Shown piece by piece: positions 8,581-16,548 of a stretch of DNA of 64,000 nucleotides (positions are counted from its first letter, which is position 1; the number at the start of each line of letters is the position of its first letter). The translations under genes were made by a program, and so were the position numbers. The notes under the pieces were generated by a model that worked only from the letters and a program-made list of their open reading frames with translations, made no database searches and had not been told where the DNA came from. This stretch comes from Luteolibacter sp. Y139 (GTDB lineage: Bacteria > Verrucomicrobiota > Verrucomicrobiia > Verrucomicrobiales > Akkermansiaceae): NCBI RefSeq assembly GCF_038066715.1, contig NZ_JBBUKT010000011.1:1-64000 (forward strand), read 5' to 3'.

Positions 8581-10911
8581 TCACTCGTCGCCGCGGCGTT
8601 TCTGGAAGGGGGCGCTTTCGACGATACCGTAGACGAGCTCGCGGAGCTTGCCGTTGTTCTTTTCGAGGCGCTCGACGAGCTGGTCGACGGTCGGGGCGTC
8701 GTAGTACTCGACGCCGCGGCCGATGGCGTAGGTGAGAAGTTTCTCGGAAAGGCAGCGGTAGAAGTCTCCCTTGCGCTTGGTGGCGAGCACGTCCTTCAGC
8801 TCGCCGACGTTCGAGAACTTCTCGCCGGTGAGAAGCACGCCGCCGGCATCGATCTTCTTGCCGTGGTCGTCGGGGCGGAATTGGCCGAGGGCGTTGAAGT
8901 TTTCCAGGCCGAGGCCGATCGGGTCCATGCGGGCGTGGCAGCCGCGGCAATCCGGCTTGCTGCGGTGGATTTCCATCATCTCCCGCATCGTCGGATTCTT
9001 GCCGGCGGCGGTCGATGCGCTCTCCAGTTTCGGCACGTCGGGCGGGGGTGGTGGAGACGGGGTGCCGAGGATGTTATCCAGCACGAAGAGGCCGCGCTTC
9101 ACCGGCGAGGTGCGGGTGGGATTCGAGGTGACCATCAGCACGCTGCCTTGGGTCAGCAGGCCTCCGCGCTCCGGGTGCTCGGTGAGATCGACGGGTTGGA
9201 AGTCTTCTCCCTCGACGCCCTTGATTCCGTAGAAGCCCGCCAGCCGTTCATTGAGGAAGGAGTAGCGCGCGGAGATCAATTCCTCCGCGGGTCGATCTTT
9301 CCGCAGGACGAAGTCGAAGAGCATCTTCGTCTCGGTCTGCATGTCGGAGCGCAGCCGCACATCGAAGGCGCGGGCGGCGTCGCGATTGCTGCCGAGACCA
9401 AGGATGTCCTTCGCGCTGATCGGCACGTTCTCGACGTCGCGCGCCTGGAGCCACTGGCCGATGAAGTTTTCGGTGAGCCGCTCCGATCGCGGATCGAGCA
9501 GCATGCGGTCGATCTGCGCGTGGAGGTTCGCCCGCAGCTTGGTATTGAAGGCGAGGCTCAGCAGCTCGTCATCCGGCACCGAGCCCCAAAGGAAGAACGA
9601 CAGACGTGCGGCGATGGAGTATTCATCGAGCGGCACGATCTTGGCCGGGTTGTTCGGCTCCGGCTGGATCTCCACTCGGAACAGGAAGCGCGGCGAGGCG
9701 AGGCAGGTCGCGATGGCTTGCTTGATGCCGTCCTCGAATTCCTTTCCCGGCTGGCGGTCCACTTCGTTCACGATGTCGACCAACCGGTCGATCGTGGAGT
9801 CATCGAGCGGCTTGCGGAAGGCGCGGCTGACGAAGCTGCGCATGATCTTGCGGGCGTACTTCGCGCGGGCGGTGGGCTCAGTGGGTGCCGGGCCGTCGAC
9901 GAAGATCATGCGATAGCCCTTCGCATACTCGCGTTTGTCGCCACCCAGCGGGCCTTGGACGATCACGCGTTGAAGGGTGAAGAAGAGTTCCTCTTCCCCC
10001 GCAGCGGGAGGGCGCCCGGGAGTCAGGCTGATTTCGAAAGTCTGCTTGCCCTTCTTCAAGGGAGCCTTGCCGGTGAGGTCGATCACGCGGCGCTGGTCCC
10101 AGCCGAGCGAGACATCGCCGACCTTCGAGCCGCCGGCTTTCACGACCATGTTCGCCTCGTGCACGGTGGCCTCGGTCGCGCCCTTGATGGCGTACTCGAC
10201 CTTGATCTGGTAGTCGCCGTCGTAGGGGATGTCCTGATCGACGGTCACCGTTTCCTTCTTCGCGAAGGGCAGCCAACGGCCGGTGGTCTTGGCGTCGAAG
10301 GGCACCTTGAAGGCCTTGCCGTCGATATCGATCCGCGGGACCTGCGCCGCAGCGCCCTGGGGCAAGGCGAGCGCCACCACTTCATCCGCGGCGGCGATGT
10401 ATTTCTCCATCAGTAGCGGCGAGATCGAGAGCACGTCGCCGATGTTGTCGAAGCCGTAGCCGCTGTCGTCGGGTGGGAAGACGTCCTTGGTGTCGTATTC
10501 CACGCCGAGCAAATCAAAGACCGCGTTCTGATACTCGGTGCGATTCAAACGGCGGATCGTCACGCGACCCGGATCGGGATTCTCAAGGTCGAGCTTGAAG
10601 ACGTTTTTCTCGATCCACTCCTGCAGCTTGCGCTTCTCCGCCGGCTTGAACTGGTCCTTGTCGGACGGCGGCATGATCTGGCTGCGGACATTCCGCCAGA
10701 CGGGCAGCCAGTGCTTGCGATCGCTCAGGTGGGCCGTGAGGTCCTTGTAGTCGTCCATCGAGAACTTGCCCTTGGCCGTGCCATCGCCGTGGCAGGAAAA
10801 GCAGTAGTCCTCTAACAGCGGCTGGATCTCCTTCTTGTAACTGTCCTCCGGCTCCGCAGCCATGACGGCGGCGGGAAGGAGCAGGGAGGTAAGGATGGCT
10901 CTGGCAAGCAT
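8581..10911 (-). CDS. DUF1587/1592/1588/1585 cytochrome-like secreted protein
   Basis: Using the ATG at 10911, the 776-residue product has a signal peptide (1-19). A planctomycete-type cytochrome motif CFSCH follows at 37-41, then the ordered block of DUF1587, DUF1595, DUF1592, DUF1588 and DUF1585 domains that defines this family. A second C-x2-C-H (CRGCH) lies in the C-terminal part. The frame is open to 10974, but the residues before MLARAILTS are not signal-like, and the chosen start lies 8 bases after the upstream esterase stop. The family is predicted to transfer electrons in the periplasm together with DUF1552 or DUF1501 proteins. The operon order here is esterase, DUF1592, DUF1552. Confidence 0.92.
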   Translation of the reverse strand: MLARAILTSLLLPAAVMAAEPEDSYKKEIQPLLEDYCFSCHGDGTAKGKFSMDDYKDLTAHLSDRKHWLPVWRNVRSQIMPPSDKDQFKPAEKRKLQEWIEKNVFKLDLENPDPGRVTIRRLNRTEYQNAVFDLLGVEYDTKDVFPPDDSGYGFDNIGDVLSISPLLMEKYIAAADEVVALALPQGAAAQVPRIDIDGKAFKVPFDAKTTGRWLPFAKKETVTVDQDIPYDGDYQIKVEYAIKGATEATVHEANMVVKAGGSKVGDVSLGWDQRRVIDLTGKAPLKKGKQTFEISLTPGRPPAAGEEELFFTLQRVIVQGPLGGDKREYAKGYRMIFVDGPAPTEPTARAKYARKIMRSFVSRAFRKPLDDSTIDRLVDIVNEVDRQPGKEFEDGIKQAIATCLASPRFLFRVEIQPEPNNPAKIVPLDEYSIAARLSFFLWGSVPDDELLSLAFNTKLRANLHAQIDRMLLDPRSERLTENFIGQWLQARDVENVPISAKDILGLGSNRDAARAFDVRLRSDMQTETKMLFDFVLRKDRPAEELISARYSFLNERLAGFYGIKGVEGEDFQPVDLTEHPERGGLLTQGSVLMVTSNPTRTSPVKRGLFVLDNILGTPSPPPPPDVPKLESASTAAGKNPTMREMMEIHRSKPDCRGCHARMDPIGLGLENFNALGQFRPDDHGKKIDAGGVLLTGEKFSNVGELKDVLATKRKGDFYRCLSEKLLTYAIGRGVEYYDAPTVDQLVERLEKNNGKLRELVYGIVESAPFQKRRGDE

Positions 10912-10919
10912 GCGGTGGC

Positions 10920-11891
10920 TCACGGAGCTGGCTTCGTCGCGGCAGGGGTGTCGGGGTAGCCTTTCCACAGCCACTCGAGGGCGCCGGGAAGGGTCTGGCG
11001 GGTCACCTTGCCGTCGGTATGGCCGGCGTTCTTGGCGAATACGTATTGGTAGGCGTAATCCTTCTTCTTCAATTCGGCGGCCATCCGCTGGTTCGCCATC
11101 ACCCAGTTGTGCAGTGAAGCCTCGTCGCGGTCGTGACCGTTGTCATTCTCGCTGACCTCCAGCCAGATGCGCAGCGGCTTCGGCTTCGAGTGGGGGATCA
11201 GGTTCTCGTGATACTCCCAGGCACCGTGCGGAGTGCGACGGTTTTCCGGCGACTGCTGGTTCACGTAGGTGCCGGAGTAAGTCAGCACGCGGTGATAGAG
11301 ATCCGGGCGGAACCACGCCATGGTGAACGCCGCCGCGCCGCCGGAACTGCCGCCCATGGTGGCGCGCGCCTCGGGGTCTTTGGTCAGCTTCACGTCCGCT
11401 TCCTTTTCGACCCTGGGCAGCACTTCCTTCTCCACGAAGTCGGCATAGACGTCATCGACCGTGTCGTATTCTAGGCCGCGCTGGCTGCCCTGCGCATCGC
11501 CGCCGCCGGAGTCGATGAGGATCGCGACCATCGCGGGCACGCGCTTCTCGTTGATGAGATTGTCGAGCGCCGGCGGGATCTGGCCGACGTACCAGCCGCC
11601 GTCCTGGGCGATGAGGAACGGAGCCGGCTTCTTCTTGTCGAGCTGTTCGGGGACGTACACCACGACCTTCCGCTCGTAGGGCACCTTGCCCTTCTGGCCC
11701 TTGGCGATGCCCTTGTAGATCTTGCTGTCCTCCGACTTCATCGTGAAGCGGACGAGCTTTCCCTTCGGCACGCCGTCCTTCGCCTTCATTTCCGGCGCGT
11801 CGGTGTAATCCGGGCCGATGGTGAGGTCTTCTGCCCGGGCGAGGGTGGTGGCCAGACAGGCGGCGGCGAGGAAAGCCGGGATGGGTCTCAT
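10920..11891 (-). CDS. secreted alpha/beta-hydrolase esterase (enterochelin-esterase-like)
   Basis: A 323-residue protein with a cleavable signal peptide (residues 1-20). The nucleophile elbow GGSSGG places Ser183 as the catalytic serine, and NAGHTDG near the C-terminus supplies the histidine. This is the putative-esterase (CE1/IroE/Fes-like) fold, whose members cleave feruloyl, acetyl or siderophore ester bonds. Being first in an operon with DUF1592 and DUF1552 genes argues for de-esterification of a polysaccharide decoration rather than siderophore use, but that is inference. The start ATG at 11891 sits directly before the signal peptide. Confidence 0.85.
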   Translation of the reverse strand: MRPIPAFLAAACLATTLARAEDLTIGPDYTDAPEMKAKDGVPKGKLVRFTMKSEDSKIYKGIAKGQKGKVPYERKVVVYVPEQLDKKKPAPFLIAQDGGWYVGQIPPALDNLINEKRVPAMVAILIDSGGGDAQGSQRGLEYDTVDDVYADFVEKEVLPRVEKEADVKLTKDPEARATMGGSSGGAAAFTMAWFRPDLYHRVLTYSGTYVNQQSPENRRTPHGAWEYHENLIPHSKPKPLRIWLEVSENDNGHDRDEASLHNWVMANQRMAAELKKKDYAYQYVFAKNAGHTDGKVTRQTLPGALEWLWKGYPDTPAATKPAP

Positions 11892-11956
11892 GGTCCCGAC
11901 ATGTCAGACAACTTGGTTTGGTCGGTCAAACCTTGTTGCCGTCAACGTGGAGCCGG

Positions 11957-13816
11957 TCAGTCGATTTTGTAAATCGGCAGTTCCGCGCCCTCCACCTTTT
12001 CAAACAGCTGCGCGACCGGCTCATGATCCGAACCGCGGAGCAGGGCGAGGCAGTAGGCTTCCGTGGCGAAGTCACTGAGGATCTGTCGGAGAATGGCCAT
12101 GGCCGGCTCGCCCTTGAGCCCGCGGATGTCCAGCGCGAGGAAGAAACTCCGCCACGCGGGGAAGTGCTTCATTTCCTTGGTGACCAGCCATGCGCCCTTG
12201 ACCTGGGGGTGACGCCGGATGGCGGCGAGCAGGGATTCTCGTTCCGACGGCGTGAGTTGGACCGGCAGGAAATGGTCGCGGAGGGTCGGGGTGTTCCGCT
12301 CCTCCATCGCGAACTTCATCTTGGCGTCATGCCCCTCGGCGCGGCGTCGCAGCGCCGCGATTTCGCCGGGCCGGCCGGTGCGGCCGTAAAGGCCGGCGAT
12401 CGCACCCAAGGCATCGATGGTCATGTCCGGTTTCTCGGCAGCCTTTTCCAAATACGGGATGCCGCGGTCATCGTCTTCCTCCGCGAGATAGCGACCGCGG
12501 TAGTAGTTGGCGATGTGGTGATCGGGGTGTTCCATCAGGAATGCGATCAGGTCGGGCTGGATCGACTCCAGTCCATGGAGACGGGTGCGCAGCACGAGCC
12601 GTTGCCATGCGGCGTCCTCGCGTGCCGGGTCGATTGCTTCGAGCTCCTTTTTCAGTTCCTGCTTCTCGCGGTGCAATTCTTGCCAGCGTGACGATGCGCC
12701 ATTGCTCCACATCTGGCTGAAGTGATCGCGGGCGTTTTTGGAAACCGCGATGTCCAGCCATTCATCGGATGCACGTTTCTCCGGAAGCGGCGGCAGGTTC
12801 TCCGGGTTGCAGGTCACGCCCAGCGCGTTCAGCCGGTCAGTCAGGCCGGGATGCGTGTCGGTCGTGTCCGTTTCCATGGCGAGCGCACCGGCCAGCCAGC
12901 GGGTCGCCAGGCCACGATCGGGTTCGGTGCCGAGGAAGGCCTGCATGCGGTGGAAGACATCCTGCGGCGGCGCCGCGAGGTTGCTCGTTTCGCGGCCGAC
13001 ATTGTCCCAGAAATGGTGGCTCAGGCGACGGGACTCGATGGACAGCCTCTGCAAGCCGCGGGCCGAGGCTTGCGGCGAGGTGACCTTCGCCGCGAAGGCA
13101 TCGGCCTGATACTCTTGGCTGCGCGAGAGCACGAAGGCGCTGGCATTGAAGCGAGGCCAGAACCAATCCACGAATGACATCATCGGCCCCGGTGCGCCGT
13201 TTTCCGCCAGCGAATTCATCACGCGCATCCACGATGACCTCAGCCGGTAGATCCAGCTCCCGAGCCGGCCATCCTGATTCGAAAGGTGGGCAAACTCGTG
13301 GGCGACCACCGCCTTGAACTCATCCGGCGACATCGCATCCATCAGCGGTAGGCCGAGCAGGAGATAGGTTTTGTACCAGCCGAAGATGCCGAGCCGCGGG
13401 GTCTGCACCACGGCGGCGTTCAGGTCATCGGTCAGCAGGACCTTTTGGAAATTCACCCCGCCAGCCTGGCGGGAGATTTCGTCGATCATCGCGAACAGCT
13501 TCGGTGAATCCTTGCGCGTGACGGGCAGGCCTTCCGGCGCACTGAGGCGGACCCACACGCCCTTGAGCACGGCCAGGGTGACGAGACCCGCCGGCACGCC
13601 GACGATGAGGCCGATCTTGATGGTCGCGAAGCTTGGATGGAAAATAATCAGCCCGATCATCGCCGCGCAGATGGCTCCGCTCAAAAGCAGCGCGAGCCCG
13701 AGGCCCGCATAGCCGAGCATCGCGTAAAAGGCAGCCCGGCGAACGAGGGCTCCATGGCGATTGCGGTATTTCGTCTCCAGTTCGGAGACCATTTGATCGA
13801 ACCTCTCTTGAGTCAT
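11957..13816 (-). CDS. membrane-bound M48 family zinc metalloprotease
   Basis: From the ATG at 13816 the protein has 619 residues. Two membrane helices (about 30-58 and 66-86) precede a peptidase M48 domain with the zinc motif HEFAH at 173-177 and a downstream SRSQEYQADAFAAK segment that carries the third zinc ligand. The C-terminal half (about 330-619) is helical and probably TPR-like. M48 membrane proteases of the HtpX type degrade damaged membrane proteins; this larger form is common in the PVC group. The frame extends to 13915, but that part is basic and not membrane-like. The start faces the alkylation repair gene divergently. Confidence 0.88.
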   Translation of the reverse strand: MTQERFDQMVSELETKYRNRHGALVRRAAFYAMLGYAGLGLALLLSGAICAAMIGLIIFHPSFATIKIGLIVGVPAGLVTLAVLKGVWVRLSAPEGLPVTRKDSPKLFAMIDEISRQAGGVNFQKVLLTDDLNAAVVQTPRLGIFGWYKTYLLLGLPLMDAMSPDEFKAVVAHEFAHLSNQDGRLGSWIYRLRSSWMRVMNSLAENGAPGPMMSFVDWFWPRFNASAFVLSRSQEYQADAFAAKVTSPQASARGLQRLSIESRRLSHHFWDNVGRETSNLAAPPQDVFHRMQAFLGTEPDRGLATRWLAGALAMETDTTDTHPGLTDRLNALGVTCNPENLPPLPEKRASDEWLDIAVSKNARDHFSQMWSNGASSRWQELHREKQELKKELEAIDPAREDAAWQRLVLRTRLHGLESIQPDLIAFLMEHPDHHIANYYRGRYLAEEDDDRGIPYLEKAAEKPDMTIDALGAIAGLYGRTGRPGEIAALRRRAEGHDAKMKFAMEERNTPTLRDHFLPVQLTPSERESLLAAIRRHPQVKGAWLVTKEMKHFPAWRSFFLALDIRGLKGEPAMAILRQILSDFATEAYCLALLRGSDHEPVAQLFEKVEGAELPIYKID

Positions 13817-13929
13817 GGAATTGCAGCGAAATGATACGAAGATGAGTGATCGTGGCCAGCTGGAAAACGCCGCTCGCTGCTTCCTCCTTGAGTCCGGGAC
13901 TCCCCGGTCATTCACTGACGATCACCGCC

Positions 13930-14643
13930 ATGGCCACCGTGAATGAGATCCTCGATGAGCTGCGCGAGATGGGCAGCGAAAGCATCAAGCGCATGATGAT
14001 GAAGAATCATGGCGTGAAGGAGCCCTACTTCGGCGTGAGGATCGGCGACATGCAGAAGATCCGGAAGCGGATCAAGCAGGACCACGAGCTCGCCCTCGCG
14101 CTCTACGCCACCGGCAACTACGACGCGATGTACTTGGCGGGCTACCTTACCGACGATGCACGGATGACCAAGGCCGACCTGCAACGCTGGGCCGACGCGG
14201 CTTATGGCGCGGGCTTGCCGGGAACCACCATCCCGTGGGTGGCATCAAGCAGTCCACATGGCCATGCGATGGCACTGAAGTGGATCGATTCAAAGAAGCC
14301 GAACGTGGCGGTTGCCGGTTGGTCCACGCTTTCCTGCCTCGTCGCATTGAAAGACGATGCCGAACTCGATCTAATGGAACTCACGTCCTTGATCGAACGC
14401 GTGAAGCAATCGATCCCCGCGGCACCGGATGCCGTGAAGTATGCGATGAACGGCTTTCTGATTTCCGTCGGCTCTTCTGTGAAAGCACTCACGAACCTCG
14501 CCATTCAAACCGGCGAAGAGATCGGTCACGTGGAAGCGGATCTGGGAAACAACAGTTGCGAGTTCTTCCACGCTCCCGATTATATCCGTAAGGTGCAGGC
14601 GCGAGGAACGATCGGGAAGAAACGGAAGACGATGAGATGCTGA
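13930..14643 (+). CDS. DNA alkylation repair protein (AlkD-like HEAT fold)
   Basis: From MATVNEIL at 13930 the product has 237 residues, the usual size for this family. It is an all-helical HEAT-like protein. Bacterial AlkC/AlkD glycosylases excise N3- and N7-alkylated purines without base flipping. Residues such as NHGVKEPYFGVRIGDM near the N-terminus are typical of the DNA-alkylation-repair family. The frame is open back to 13846, but that segment looks like promoter sequence. The stop codon overlaps the start of the next small gene by 7 bases. Confidence 0.85.
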   Translation: MATVNEILDELREMGSESIKRMMMKNHGVKEPYFGVRIGDMQKIRKRIKQDHELALALYATGNYDAMYLAGYLTDDARMTKADLQRWADAAYGAGLPGTTIPWVASSSPHGHAMALKWIDSKKPNVAVAGWSTLSCLVALKDDAELDLMELTSLIERVKQSIPAAPDAVKYAMNGFLISVGSSVKALTNLAIQTGEEIGHVEADLGNNSCEFFHAPDYIRKVQARGTIGKKRKTMRC

Positions 14644-14954
14644 TGATTGCGAGCGTGTCGTTCTTTGGCGTCCTTTGGGTTCTCCTCTTCGTGGCTGTCG
14701 CGCTTGGGAATTTTATCTACGACACCTTGCGAGGAGAGAAGTTGCTCGGCGAATGGGCTACCAAGGAAGGCTGCGAGATCATCGAAAGCCAGCGTTCCTT
14801 CTTCGACAAGGGGCCATTCATGTCCATCTCGCGGGCAGTGGTCTATCGCGTCAAGGTCAGCAGTCCTGACGGGAAAATCCGCAGCGGATGGGTACGCTGC
14901 GGCGGATGGTTCTTCGGAACGAGTTCCGATGATACCGCGGTGATCTGGGACTGA
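14637..14954 (+). CDS. small membrane protein of unknown function
   Basis: A 105-residue product with one N-terminal membrane helix (about 5-27) and a C-terminal soluble domain rich in beta residues (VVYRVKVSSPDGKIRSGWVRCGGWFF split over residues 68-94). No family is recognised. The start overlaps the end of the alkylation repair gene by 7 bases, so it is probably co-translated; a second ATG lies at 14643. The soluble part resembles the small beta domain seen in DUF3592-type proteins, which is only an impression. Confidence 0.7.
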   Translation: MLMIASVSFFGVLWVLLFVAVALGNFIYDTLRGEKLLGEWATKEGCEIIESQRSFFDKGPFMSISRAVVYRVKVSSPDGKIRSGWVRCGGWFFGTSSDDTAVIWD

Positions 14955-14955
14955 A

Positions 14956-15039
14956 CTGAGCTGCGGCTCGTTTGGGTTTTCGCCCCCGTGCCTTCCATCA
15001 TTCGGAAGGCACGGGGGCGACAGCCGGCGAGCAGCTCAG
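14956..15039. terminator. nested hairpin between convergent genes
   Basis: CGCCCCCGTGCCTTCC (14981-14996) pairs perfectly with 15004-15019 across a 7-base loop. An outer stem, CTGAGCTGC (14956-14964), pairs with GCAGCTCAG (15031-15039). The element separates convergent genes and probably blocks read-through both ways. Neither side has a T-tract, so it is not a classical intrinsic terminator. Confidence 0.6.
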
Positions 15040-15416
15040 ATCCGCAGTGACCACATGGCCTCGGTCTCGCGGTCGCGCCATTCGGGGCGGCGTGAGATCG
15101 GATCCTGCAGGGTGCGGATGGCCTTGCGGCCCGCAGTGAACAGGAAGTTATCGCTGGCAATTTCCACGACTTCCAAGCCCATGTAATAGGTCTGGTGGAG
15201 CGTGGTCACGGACTCGGTGCCGAAGGCTTCGGCCAAGTGTTCGCGAAGCAGCGATGCTTCCTTCTTGCCGACGAAGAGGAAGGCCGGCGTCTCGCCGAAC
15301 CTGCACTTCGATCGGATCAATTCGGAGACGGCCTTGGCATCCCAAGTGTCTCGCATGTGCAACTCCGGCTTCAGCGTCGTGCTGTCGGGAATCGGTGTTT
15401 CGTGTCGTGTGTTCAT
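15036..15416 (-). CDS. hypothetical protein
   Basis: From MNTRHETPIP at 15416 the protein has 126 residues. The frame is open to 15557, but the extra part is hydrophobic and then Phe-rich in an AT-richer stretch, so I used the internal ATG. Visible features are a soluble alpha/beta pattern with KKEASLLREHLAEAFG and GLEVVEIASDNFLFTAG. I do not recognise a family. The stop lies inside the outer stem of the hairpin at 14956-15039. Confidence 0.6.
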   Translation of the reverse strand: MNTRHETPIPDSTTLKPELHMRDTWDAKAVSELIRSKCRFGETPAFLFVGKKEASLLREHLAEAFGTESVTTLHQTYYMGLEVVEIASDNFLFTAGRKAIRTLQDPISRRPEWRDRETEAMWSLRI

Positions 15417-15648
15417 GGGTGGTGTTGGGAAGGTGAACCCCTGTTGGGCGTCGCATGTTACGCGCCAACGACCCGATTTTATCATAAAACCCCCGATGAA
15501 CATGAATCCCGATCTTTCAACGAAATCGTAAAAAACATTCACGATTCCGGATATCAACAGCGTTTGTTATGGATGTCAGACAGCATGAGACACACTCACA
15601 AGTGCTTTGTTAGAGCGCACGAATCGCATCGCTAAGTGACGCGTTGAA

Positions 15649-16548
15649 TCAACGCTTCGCGCGGAACTTCAGCAACTCCTTTTGCTCCGCGGGCAGTGGC
15701 GTGCTGCCTCCCAAGGTCAACTCCCACAAGTCCGCAAGGGCAGCAGCTTCAGCGAGACGCAGATGACCGTCTGATTGCGGATCGTCGGAAGGCGTGCCCC
15801 ATTGCTTCATGGCGGCCTTCACCTCGGGATCCTTTTGATGAAGACGCATCACACGCAGTGCGGCGTCGCGTGCGAGGTCTTCGGATGCGCCGCCGTCGGC
15901 AGTGATGGCAGTCTGATAGAAGTCGATGGCTTCGCGTGGCTTGCCTTGCGATTCGTTGGCTAGGCCGAGGCACCACGCGACTTGGGCGCGTTGGCCGCCG
16001 GGGAGGCGTTCCTTGAGCTGTGCGGTGGCGAGATCCTTCAGGCGCGGCCAGTCCTTGAGGCGGGCGGCATCCCACAACGCATAGAGATCGAGCTGGCGAA
16101 GTTGGTTGCTCCGCGTGAGGCCGCTTTTGTCGAAGGCTTCGAGTGTCTTCGCGAGGCCCGCGAGGTCACCACTCTTGCGCAGGCATTCCATTTCGAAATA
16201 ACCGGCAATCGTGGAAGGGTTGTCGGGCAGCGTCCGGAGCGCTTGATAAGCGGTTTTGATCGCGGCGAACTTTGTCTTCGCGGCGGCGTATTGGCGGGCC
16301 TGGAATAGATCGAGTGCTTCGCTCAAAGCGGCCGGTTCGAGAAGATAAATGGACGCGATACCGGAAACAGATGCTTCCGTGGAGTCGCCGCCTTGTTCCT
16401 GCTTTTGATAACGAATCTTATCGTGATCGGCGGTGGTGATCCACACGCGCTCGCTGTCACCGGTGGCGTCGATGAGGAATGCCTCCGCCGCTTGCTGCGC
16501 GGCAGCAGTAGCGGTGAGCAAGGCCATGAGAAGGAGAGAACGCTTCAT
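15649..16548 (-). CDS. secreted helical-repeat protein, small partner of the 961-residue TPR protein
   Basis: From MKRSLLLMALL at 16548 the product has 299 residues with a signal peptide (1-18). A short beta-rich domain (about 20-70) is followed by TPR-like helical repeats. The start overlaps the stop of the large TPR gene (ATGA at 16545-16548), so the two form one translation unit. The same order and architecture occur at 21207-24912: a large TPR protein followed by a protein of about 290 residues with a beta domain and helices. The two small proteins are probably paralogous. The function is likely protein-protein interaction in the periplasm. Confidence 0.8.
   Translation of the reverse strand: MKRSLLLMALLTATAAAQQAAEAFLIDATGDSERVWITTADHDKIRYQKQEQGGDSTEASVSGIASIYLLEPAALSEALDLFQARQYAAAKTKFAAIKTAYQALRTLPDNPSTIAGYFEMECLRKSGDLAGLAKTLEAFDKSGLTRSNQLRQLDLYALWDAARLKDWPRLKDLATAQLKERLPGGQRAQVAWCLGLANESQGKPREAIDFYQTAITADGGASEDLARDAALRVMRLHQKDPEVKAAMKQWGTPSDDPQSDGHLRLAEAAALADLWELTLGGSTPLPAEQKELLKFRAKR

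Noticed and set aside
8563-10416. Long plus-strand open frame opposite the DUF1592 gene
   Set aside because: It is antisense to a well-supported family gene and rich in Glu/Arg/Val/Gly/Leu without motifs; a shadow frame.
15195-15635. Plus-strand frame of 146 codons over the hypothetical gene
   Set aside because: Its composition is incoherent and its end runs into AT-rich intergenic DNA; the minus-strand frame looks more protein-like.
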